64,000 bases of DNA from Ianthella basta (Eukaryota; Porifera; Demospongiae; Verongiida; Ianthellidae), in assembly GCA_964019415.1 (NCBI GenBank), contig OZ025883.1, positions 2,851,586-2,915,585 of the forward strand, read 5' to 3'. Positions 54,474 to 64,000 of the stretch are shown here, in pieces (the first letter of the stretch is position 1; each line of letters opens with the position of its first letter). The notes under the pieces were generated by a model, which was not told where the DNA came from, made no database searches, and saw only the letters and a list, made by a program, of their open reading frames with translations. Both the position numbers and the translations under genes were made by a program.

Positions 54474-56666
54474 TCAAAAAACCTGCACACGATTGTTCTC
54501 ACTGTCTGCTACATACACCATTCCTCTGCCATCAACACATATCCCCTGAGCTGCACAAAATGTTCCTGGAATATTACCAAAGCCTCCGAATTCATGAAGC
54601 AATTTACCTTCCACTGTGTAGACCATGACAATGTCGGAGAGCCGTGCGGTGATCAACAAATGGTTGTCAGAAGTTGCAGCAATGCAGAGTGTGTTATACG
54701 TGGTCTTGAAGTATCTTAGAAACTTGCCAGTTTTCCTCCACACGCAAACCCGTTTATTCCACAGATCAGTGATGTACATGAGGCCATCTGGACCAAATGC
54801 AATATCGTGTGGTCCATTGAAACACCTAGGGCCGCTTCCCTTTGAACCAAAGGCAAACTGGAACTTGCCTTCATCATCATGAACTGTGACACGATGATTG
54901 CCATGATCACAGATGTAAATCAAGCCATCTGGACTAACAGAAATTCCCCGTAGACTGTTGAAACAACTTCTTTCCCTGCTTGTGTGGCTTATAGTTTGAA
55001 TGATTTGGCCATCTTGGGATAGCTTGACTACCTTATTGTTGCCACAGTCTGTCATCCAAATGTTCCCTGCTCGATCAAAAGCAATGCCTGGTACAAAAGC
55101 ACCAAGCAGTCTTTCTCCAATGGATTTCACCAATGTGCCATCATTGGCAAAGAGGTGGATGCACTTATTCTTATCATCTGCCACAGCCAGTTGTAAGCCG
55201 TCATCCTTCACAGCTACTGCTCCATACTTTCCACCTGCTGAACTGTGCCGGATGACTTTCTTGCATTCTTCAAGCTGCTTCCAATCACGAAGCAAGGGCT
55301 TTTCCTGCAAGTCCAATCATGACCAGAGATACAAATAAAGGTTTTCTGTGCTGCACAACATATAGCACTCTAAAGCTACATCAACAGTACTTGGCTATAT
55401 AGTGTTCTCAATTCTCATAATAGACATTGCCAGGCCAGACATTACCATTAAACATTGCATCCTCTAATCTGTCATATCCTCAACCACCCTATTTGGAGTA
55501 GAAGCAAATAGGGTGGTTGAGGAGGGTGGAGAAATGACAGATGAGAGGAAGGTAAAGAAGGTGTTTGTGGAGAATGTGCTATGCAAACGAGCAAGGGGAA
55601 GGCCGAGGAAATGGTGGACCGATGACTTGAGAATAACTGAACAATTAATTGATTAATGACCTATTTAGATAGTAAACACGATGTGAACAGCTTATACAAC
55701 TACCTTAGGATGTATACCACCAGCGACCTCCAGCATTGGAGAATGCTGTTTGATTGATGGACTGATCGATTGATTGAGCTTTAAACCCAATCACCTTCTT
55801 TTACCCAAGTACATACTTGGAAATCATTAACGGAGTCACTGGCTACCCTCCTCCGGACTCATTAAGGTCAAGGCTGTTGCTGATAGTTGCAATCAGTTAT
55901 TGCAAGAGTATTCTTGGTTATCGGTAGTTGATAATTGAATTAGTAACGTCATTCTGACAAAACCTTCAGTGTATCTAGTGGTTGATGGATGCCAGCAGGA
56001 GATTTAAGACTTTGAGTCACGGCTGGCAACTAGAATTTAGTGACTGTTCATGATTTCACAGGTATTTCAGTGGTCTGGTAAGCAGTTTTGGAATAACGTC
56101 TCCTGAGATTATTACTAGTCAATGATATATGTGTAGCTCGCATGCCATTTTTCACTTATTGTGAAGATGTCTTCCTCTTGGAAAATAGTGTCTACACCAT
56201 TCTCAGTCTCAAATTGTTCGAAAACGCTTTGTAACATTTTTTCTCATTCTAATTGCTGCTGCTTGAACAAGGCTTGTCCCCACCATAATGACATCACTAG
56301 CTCAACTGCCGATTACAGGTACGTACTTATTGCAAACAACTTGTCAGGACAAGCGACCCAAAATGTACTGTAGTGTTTGAGCAGACGGACCACTTTGAGT
56401 TCCTGGGAGGAACATGTAAGAGATTTGCTGTAGTGTGAATGTGGGTACAGTACAAAATATTATTGATAAGTTCCTTGCATGCCCTGAAGAGCTTGTGTAC
56501 TGGATGGCTTCAGAGCTGGCTAGGGCTTCTAAATTGGTGCATGTTTACAAAGTTTTATAATGGTCATGTCTACAAAGTTTTATTATGGTCATGTTTACAA
56601 AGTTTTATTATGGTCATGTTTACAAAGTTTTATAATGGTGCATAATTGTACAATGTCATAACACAT

Positions 56667-56716
<50 letters not shown>

Positions 56717-58506
56717 CTCCCCATGTACAACAGGCCAGTGACTCGATCCATTACACAGTTCATACACCACTTACATTACCATGTATTTACATATTCCCAT
56801 ACACAGCTCAATCATATTTAGCTGGCCTGACTGACAGTGTCCTCTCCAGCCTGTTTGTGAAGGGTGCAGATCCCTTCTTGCGCCCTGAATAGCCCTCTTT
56901 GTGGCAATGAACATGGCACTGTACCCTCCTTGAAATGTACCACTATAATCATGTGGTTTGGACGATGGTACATAGGCATGCACTACACAATTAATACTTC
57001 AAGAAGCTCTCCCTAGCTGTATTCAGCTACTGCACCGTGCACAGGAAGTAGGCAGCTCTCCCACACCCAACCATCCACTATATAGCCATTCCTCACATGG
57101 CTCTTGGTCCAGTAAACTATTTTTGGGGGGAGAATTAACACTGCTGAATGTGTAATATACATACGTATTATGCAGAACAATATGCATTAACTCACCTGAG
57201 ATCCTGCAATGCCATCTTCTAATGCAGGGATGGGGCAACTCTTCTCATGCCTCAATCGTTGGATCTCAGCCATCATTTCTTGCAGTGCCTTTTCCTTCTC
57301 CCTCAGTGCCTCAGCTTTCTCACCAACTACCCCATGTACGTGCCGGAGAGCCTCGTCTTGCCCTTTGATGACAGCTTCCTGTTCTCGAATCACCTTCTCT
57401 TTCTCCTTCAATGCCTCTTCCTTCCCCTGCAGTATCTTATCTTTGTCCTCATTCTCCTCCTTCTTCTGTTTGATGACTACATCTTTCATCCTCAATGCCT
57501 CAGCACTCTCGTGCAGACGCTGATCCTTCCTTTTGCCCTCTTCCTCCATGGCCGATAGCTGTTGGTGAAGCTGAAGTAGAGTAGCAACATGTCTGCCTCC
57601 GGCAAGCGACGACTCGATGCGTTTCATCTCCTGCATGAGGAGTTCACTGCTAGGACGCTTGCCTGGCCTGTTCTCCAAACATTGACAGACAGTGGCTGAA
57701 AAGAGCTGTTTCTCTTGAGCAGTGAAGACTACAAGGTAGCGCTTACGTCGTTGAAGCTCATTCAATGCAATGAGCTGCTGCCCTTCATACAGAGTGGGAG
57801 GGTCAGGATCTGGCCACTCATGCGTCACAGATGAAATGATGATGTTGCCAAATGAGAAGATGTCCAGCTTGGTGTCATACTTTGGCACTTTCTGAAGAGC
57901 CTCAGGAGCCATGAATGCCTGTGTTCCTTTCATGGAAGATTTGCGGGTCAAGGATGATGGGTTGATGGCTCGACTCATGCCAAAGTCGCTCACCTTGGCT
58001 GTGAGAGAGACCACATTTAACAGCACATTGTTTGTGCTTAGGTCGTGGTGAACTAAAGGTGGACTCTGGTTGTGAAGGTAGGCGAGAGCTTGGATTACCT
58101 GACGTAGGACAAATGCCTTCAAGGGGAGAGGGAAGTCCTCCTTGCCGTGATCTTCCAGGTACCTCCGTAGGCTGGTGTCCATCTCCTCCATTACAAGCAC
58201 AGGTAAGCGAGAGCTGCGCTCCAAATACACACCCAGGAATTGGACAATGCCAGGATGGCGCAATCTTGACCAGGTTATGCATTCGGCCTTGAAGTTTTCA
58301 ATCAATTTCTCCACCCCTCCAGGTGATTCATCCTCAAGTAAAATCTCATGGAGGCACTTGGCAGCGCACAGTGTTCCATTCCAATCTACTTTGTACACAG
58401 TCGCGTCAGCCCCTCTACCTAGCTTAATGTTGGTGAAGTCTAGGTTTGAAATGAGCAGGCCTGGGAACTCGGAGCTGGAGGAATATGTGCTTGTCTTCTT
58501 CGACAT
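54474..58506 (-). CDS. protein kinase - coiled coil - NHL propeller protein (2 exons, predicted fusion)
   Basis: Exon 1 (58506-57196, 437 codons): kinase with glycine loop GRGADATVYK (30-39), Lys50, Glu75, HHD at 153-155 replacing HRD, Asn160, DFG at 174-176 and APE at 200-202. It resembles TKL/tyrosine-kinase-like enzymes and should be active apart from the HRD Arg to His change. Residues about 310-425 are a charged coiled coil of EKEK..EALR repeats. It ends at a consensus donor (CAG|gtgagt, phase 0). Exon 2 (55304-54474, 276 codons plus stop): acceptor cttgcag, phase 0, no plausible native ATG at its start. It encodes five or six NHL repeats (GAVAVKDDG, PGIAFDRAGNIWMTD, RGISVSPDGLIYICD, HDIAFGPDGLMYITD, QGICVDGRGMVYVAD.ENNRVQVF). 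Joined they give 713 residues, laid out like TRIM-NHL proteins with a kinase in place of the RING/B-box. The alternative is two separate genes, but the NHL frame lacks its own start. Confidence 0.75.
55478..55656 (+). mobile_element. retrotransposon fragment with hairpin
   Basis: 55,478-55,527 is an 18-bp perfect inverted repeat (cctcaaccaccctatttg) with a 9-base loop. A frame follows in which KRARGRPRKWWTDDLR resembles the end of LINE-encoded proteins, stop at 55,654-55,656. It is a fragment within the kinase-NHL intron. The rest of that intron (55,305-57,195) holds no further exon that I can support. Confidence 0.5.
56541..56640 (+). repeat. tandem repeat, four 25-bp units
   Basis: 'tttacaaagttttat' plus 'atggtcatg' repeated four times with a period of 25 bp. 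Confidence 0.95.
56663..56715. repeat. (CA)n microsatellite
   Basis: About 25 CA units in the kinase-NHL intron. Confidence 0.97.
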
Positions 58507-58916
58507 GTCTCTGATACGAGCCGTCCTAGTCTGTACCTATTGTTTACATTTTGACATCCTGTTATACAGCTTCCTTGTGTGTGCAACATAAGCTTGCTGT
58601 AAATAGCTTGACCATTAAAGGCTGTGCATGGGGTGTACGTTCTTCAAAAATGGTATACAGTGTAATATCTAACATGGTAGTGCACAAGACAATGGAGCAT
58701 GCAATTGCTCTCCTGGGAGATACCCACAGGTCACCGTGGTAACACTAGTATAAGTACTTTAATATTTTCATAATTATCATTGGACTGCACATGCAGACAT
58801 ATATATTGATGTGCAGTCAGCTAGTCAGTGCAGACGTACATATACATTCACATTCACACTCAAAGGCATACAGTCATGCATGTGAAGGGTCAAACTCAAC
58901 GTTGTGGTTGCTACAT

Positions 58917-59105
58917 GCAGTGGAACCTGTCTAAGATGGTCACTGCAGCCACCTCTCTTATACCCCAAAACAGCCAGCCAGCCTCCCTGGCTGCACACTA
59001 ACACATTGCAATCAACCTCTCTATATATAGTAAGAGCAGCCAAAAAGGTACATACGTAAGTTAAGACTGGCCTATAGGTGGCAGTCTTTGACAGGTTTCA
59101 CTCCA
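58917..59105. mobile_element. MITE of the CAGTGGAACCTGTCTA family
   Basis: The left end matches 38,952 exactly over 'cagtggaacctgtctaaga' and the right end 'gacaggtttcact' is its inverse. It lies between the kinase-NHL gene and ACSL; the rest of 58,507-59,350 is unremarkable. Confidence 0.7.
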
Positions 59106-59350
59106 GCACCAGTACATATGATATTATGGCATGTTCTGATTCTTCACAAGATTACAATTGAGACTGAACTACTACAGTCAGGGAGAAAAATAATTGAGAA
59201 TACATAAATGAAATTCATGGCATTGAGTAATACAGTATATGGGGAATCTATATGTTCGGGATAATATATTGGAGTATATTCTTTGGTATACATAATATCA
59301 CTGGCCGTTCTAATCAACTACTTTTTGCAATGTACTTGAGCTTAAACAGC

Positions 59351-59657
59351 TCATGGCAGAGAGGCATACATTTCTTCAATCTGAGTGGAGAAAGACGCCT
59401 CAATCTTGCGTCGAACGAGCTTCTGAGTTGGTGTGAGATGCCCCTCCTCCACAGAGAACTCCTTAGGATGGAGGTAAATGGCTTTAGCCTGCACAGGAGT
59501 AGAAAGTGTGTACATACATATATGTAGGGGGAAAGCAAGCATGAGGGGGGATGCCAGCCACTTGCAATAATATTTACATACACCTACTGCCGGCTATCTG
59601 CAAATGTGCGTACAGTATGCATACATGTACATTTTACATAACTTGGTGTGTGTGTGT

Positions 59658-59743
<86 letters not shown>

Positions 59744-62700
59744 TATGCTTTTAGGCTCCATGGATACACATATACAGACACAAGCATGTGTACACAACTG
59801 TATGTGCACACTAACGAAAGTCATACCTGTACATTCATAGCCTTGCACCCAGGCTGCCCGCAATAGTAACAGGGCAGGAGGAAGGCTGCCTACTCCAATC
59901 CCGCCAAGTAGGTATAATCATGTTGCCAATAGCTCGGATATAAGGCTAACACACACACACATTTTGCACAAACACATGTACAGTATTGACACACATGCAT
60001 GTGCACACAAACAAACTGACACATGCATGCCAACACACATGCAAATACAACCACATATGGACAAAAACACATGAGAGAACCTGCTCAAATGACTTCAGTC
60101 CACCATCATTGCCAGCCTTTGTGACATCATCCAGAACTGCCTTTCTCACAACCTGTTGGACAACAGAAGGAAAGTGAAACAATTCTTTGATACAATTGAC
60201 ATCACAAGTCCCACCATTCTAGCAATTCGGGACAACACAAACACAGTCTGCTAGTGAGCAGGCTCATGATACATTCCTATCACCATCAAAAGAGACAACC
60301 CCGGCACTGTACACCATTTGTAGACATAATATTATTGCCAAATACTAAGTATACATCATCAATAGAGTACATGGCGAAAGCAATATAAGAAAGCCATTTA
60401 GCAAAAGAAAACGTGTGATAAAACTGTGCAAACCATGTACCATTTGCACCTATAAGATGCACACAGGCTCACACACACTCATGCACACACGCACATGCAC
60501 ACATGTAGCATGCTTCAGCATTGCAAGCTAATCTCTCCTTACCGTATTGCCACACAGCTCCTCCATTCCTCCAGCAAAGCCATGCATGTTAGCCCACTCT
60601 GCAAGGTACTCCTGATCCGGGACAATGATTGCTACAACTGATGCCTAAACACAGGAGGTAAGGTACGTACAATATGACAACAGAACACACTAGGTAATGC
60701 TAAGGAGTCACAGAGGAGGCTAGCACTGACCTTCAGACTGCGTCCTACAATAAAGCACTGGGCAACAAAGAGAGATCTGCTGTTGTAGATGTTCTCCACC
60801 TTTGAAGGAGCAATGTATTCACCCTGCAAATACAGTGGTAATGCACATGGGTATTATGTACAAATAGACAGCTCACCAACGTATGTGGGTATGCCTACAA
60901 AATGTTCACAGGCAACTACCTATGCTGTTACGTAGCACTAGTTTTAACTTGCTAACGAGAGCTGTAGGCAAAATACTATAACTATGATCTTGAGGCTGAT
61001 GATGGAATATTGTACTGTAACAAATGGTAGGCTTGCATGCAACAGCCACATGGGGGAGGGGTGTGTGGCCAGCAGGTCTGTTCCGACCATCTCTAATGAG
61101 GGCAAGTGTCTTGGGCTTCCAAGATCTACTGTATATGTAGTCTCTCCACTCAACTAAGTAGCTAGTAAGGGTAGGAATGATGATTATTTGTAATTGTGGT
61201 GAGTGGGCTACTGACAGTAACCGGCAAATTGCATGCATGTGCAGCCATCTTGAGTGGAAGACAACTCTGGCACGCCGGAGCTGTCTGAGTAAAGTACGTA
61301 TTGAGACAGCAGCACACAGCTAAGCTGCTGAAGCGGCACATACATACGTATGTACATACAGGTGACACAAGTGCATATACCGTATAGACTTCAACGGAAG
61401 CAAGTAACGCACTGTATAAGGTGCTCAGCATGCACAACATGCTCTGCCATTCTCTTAGATAGAGTGAGTGCCGTGGCTGCTTTGAAAGAGCCCACACTTA
61501 CATACCGTTGAGGTCTTAAATATCTCTTTCTTCCTGTCAGTGATCTGGAGCACCCCATTAGGCATCCACTTGCCAATGTCCCCAGAGTGCAGCCAGCCGT
61601 CTTCATCTAGAGCCTCCTTGGTCTTTGCCTCATTCTTATAATAGCCAGTGAAGAGAGTAGGGCCCTTGAAGCAGACCTGGGTGCATAGGGCGGGAGCAGG
61701 AATAATGGATTTTTAAGGTTTAATCTTAAACTACTGCATAATGCTACAGTTTTGCTAGATCATTAGTGGGTGCTTGTGGACAGCTGCAGATCTGCCAACA
61801 TTCGATCAGTACAATCACTTCAAACGTTATAAGTAGGTAGTATATTTCAGCTCAGTAAACTCGCAGCTTGAGATGTATGTACACTATTCAAACAGTGTTT
61901 AGCAGCTGCATAATGTAACAAATGAGACTTTATGGAGGATGTCTTCCTGAGATCTCCTTCATACAAGGAAAGATTGAAGCATCTCACCCACGTATGTAAT
62001 TTTGCTGAGAACTGGTTACAGCACATTCTTTGTGAGCGGAAATGACAGACCTGCACATACTCAGTGACTTCAAAAATGCAAGATTGTGTGTGTTGCATAC
62101 ATTCATTCAGTGGTACTAGCTACTTATAGTATACACATATGTACAGTGACCTCACCTCCCCTTAGTTACACTACACATACGTCTCACCTCTCCTTCATCA
62201 TTCTTGCTGTAGTACTTCATCTCTGGAACATCCACAAGTTTGATCATGCTACAGGCAATGGGTGGTCCAACACTTCCAGATTCCACCTCATGCGGAAGCG
62301 TAAACGTGCCCCCTGCCGAGGTCTCGGTCTGCCCATAGCCTTCCAGGATTGGGACGCCCAAGGAAATGCGGAAGAAGCGAAGGACCTCCTTTTGAATTGG
62401 GGCAGCACCAGTGACAACAATCTTCACATGCCCACCAAACAATTCTCTAATGCGCTTGAACACAAGGCTGTCAAACACAGTGTCCTGACGTAGAATCCCT
62501 CTGTCAGATCAGGAAGAAAGAAGTTGACAACAGTAACAACTGTGGCAAAAAATTGCTGAAACACAAAATGAAATACTTTTCCATATTAACATTCTGCTAC
62601 CAACAATGTCTGACCCAATGAAACATATACAAAACACCACACAAAACATGTACAGAGCACATTGCATGCTAACCCGTGATAACTGTGCAACCCTCTAACT

Positions 62701-63218
62701 GTGATACATAAGGCAACAACACTGGAGTGCACCTTGTCTACATGTGAAGCTCATCCCATAGATGACTCGTTTCAGGGATGGCTGCATGATCAAGGCTGTG
62801 CATTGTGTGCTGATGCCATTGATAGCTATGGGTGCATGAATACATACAATACCAAAGTGGGAAAACTGTTTAGTGGGAGACAAACACTTATTAACATAAT
62901 TATGCTATTTTTGCAGTTCAGTCTCAATCTGCAAAATTTGTACATATAAAAATTTGGAAGCACAACCAATCTGCCGACTCTCAGTCACTGAACTGTCTGT
63001 GTTAGTTGTTGGCCTCCAGCTAGCCATGAGTACTTCCAGCCAACCAGTGGCTACATCAAATATCTTTCTTTCGTATGTCATAGCAACGAGGCTTTATGAC
63101 ATCAGTGTTCCTACCCTTCATTCCAACCACCCATGTAGTAACACATAACAAACCTGTCACTAGACTTGCCCTTCCACCAGAGGCCCATACTGACAAGTTG
63201 ACGCTTGAGGAAAGATCC
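59351..63218 (-). CDS. ACSL: long-chain acyl-CoA synthetase, C-terminal part (5' end not in window)
   Basis: Converts long-chain fatty acids to acyl-CoA (EC 6.2.1.3) on ER, mitochondrial or peroxisomal membranes. Exons: 63218-63154, 62500-62188, 61676-61506, 60823-60731, 60644-60543, 60152-60081, 59488-59351, all in phase (about 317 codons). AMP-binding family motifs: VTGAAPIQKEVLRFF, GYGQTETSAGG, KLVDVPEMKYY, KGPTLFTGYYKNEAKTKEAL, DGWLHSGDIGKW, ITDRKKEIFK, GEYIAPSKVENIY, ending MYASLP. The spacing is that of ACSL1/3/4-type enzymes; I cannot pick one. The upstream exons with the P-loop-like STGTTG motif are not found before 64,000. Confidence 0.92.
59647..59742. repeat. (GT)n microsatellite in the last ACSL intron
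   Basis: About 45 GT units, CA on the ACSL sense strand. Confidence 0.97.
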
Positions 63219-63507
63219 CTGTAAGCCAACTTGTACCTGTGGTGACCACAAGGGATACATCCATAATGCAACAATCACAAGTACACATCAGTAAGTACCT
63301 GTCAAATAACGTGCTCCCTAGTCTGGCCTGCTAGCCCCAACTTCTTGCCCCCAATTGCACGTGGGTGAGAAGGCTGGGTCCAGCAGAAAACGTAAATGCC
63401 ACACCTCGCCTCGACCAATCAGCTTGCAGCTACCAATTTCACGCCAGTAAACAGGCGCCTACTATTAATCAGAGGGCGATTGCGAGTCGAAGGAGTGTGC
63501 CGAATCA

Positions 63508-64000
63508 TGTCTACGGTTGCCGTGGTAGAAGCTCCGAAGAAAATGCCACCAGGTGTTATAGAAAGGGATATAGTAGTGGTCAGCAACAGGCTAGTGGAAG
63601 GTGGGCCGAACCCCAGCAACTAGTGAATGAGTATTCTACAAGGAAAGGCATGCTCGTCTGCCTGCTGACCGGCTACGGTAAAACGCTTATCTATCAACTT
63701 CTATCTATCGCCGCTAAAGAAATCTTGTGTGAGACGAAGGTGTGTCAGCTGGCTCCATTCATCCTTGTTTTTCGTCTCCCCTGATCTCGCTAAAGGAAGA
63801 CTGAAGCGTTGTCATTGTCTGTGCCTGGCTGTGACTGACCTTTCCCCAAGCACCTGTCAGAGCACAGAGCTGGAAGGAAAGACCCCTGACGTAATCTACT
63901 CTAGCCCCTAAATGCTGCTTGATTCACAGACAGGAAGAGAGCTTCTGCTTTCAAGAAAAGTACAAATTGCAGTTGCCTTTGACGAGGCACATTGCATTGT
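63508..64000 (+). pseudogene. RecQ-like DNA helicase fragment, frameshifted, runs off the window
   Basis: About 63,640-63,720 reads KGMLVCLLTGYGKTLIYQLL, a helicase motif I (TGYGKT) of the RecQ family. The frame then shifts, with VSPDLAKG (motif Ia region) and TPDVIYSSP in a second frame. A TAA follows SSP, and the frame continues MLLDSQTGRELLLS and ends FDEAHCIV, the DEAH motif II. Order and spacing fit one RecQ helicase core, but at least one frameshift and one stop break it. An ATG at 63,508 opens a short unrelated-looking leader. It could be a remnant of a gene or of a helicase-bearing mobile element. Confidence 0.6.

Overview
The window looks like nuclear DNA of a sponge (probably a demosponge). 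Genes have many small exons with GT-AG introns. It carries four intronless paralogues of the sponge spongin / short-chain collagen family (RWGRTVCP, PCAVC and CVDV.AEAIPGS motifs), an intronless scavenger-receptor-like membrane protein, a kinase plus NHL-repeat architecture, and very many CA/TG dinucleotide arrays, MITE-like inverted repeats and non-LTR retrotransposon debris. No prokaryotic features were seen. The species cannot be named from this window.

Layout. 1-3 kb: a mariner-like MITE, a second MITE remnant and a small SRCR-like membrane protein gene (minus strand). 3.0-36.6 kb: one gene, HPS3 (BLOC-2 subunit), on the minus strand. I could join 24 coding exons in a single frame (about 1192 codons). 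Its intron 7 (10,033-32,831, about 22.8 kb) contains four opposite-strand, intronless collagen-like genes (10.7, 16.2, 23.8 and 30.3 kb), with segmental duplications, a 61/62-bp minisatellite, foldback elements and a LINE 3' end. 37.7-49.1 kb: PLEKHM2/SKIP on the minus strand, 25 coding exons, RUN domain first and PH domain late, 995 codons in frame. 49.1-51.4 kb: a divergent intergenic region whose two ends are an inverted repeat of about 390 bp, so PLEKHM2 (leftward) and CYB5D1 (rightward) have homologous upstream sequence. 51.4-53.8 kb: CYB5D1, 5 exons. 54.5-58.5 kb: minus-strand gene joining a protein kinase and coiled coil to a C-terminal NHL propeller. 59.4-63.2 kb: the 3' part of a long-chain acyl-CoA synthetase gene (ACSL, minus strand), running off the right edge or truncated there. 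63.4-64 kb: a decayed RecQ-like helicase fragment on the plus strand.

Functional themes. HPS3 (BLOC-2, lysosome-related organelle biogenesis) and PLEKHM2 (Arl8-kinesin lysosome positioning) are head-to-tail neighbours. ACSL supplies activated fatty acids. The collagen-like proteins are predicted to be secreted matrix components. CYB5D1 relatives are linked to cilia. The most unusual items are the nested collagen cluster, the nearly vanished collagen helix in those proteins, the palindromic promoter pair, the kinase-coiled coil-NHL fusion, the absence of tryptophan in the PLEKHM2 linker, and two inverted-repeat elements with hammerhead-like cores. Exon joins were made by eye from splice consensus, phase and recalled family similarity; no search was run.
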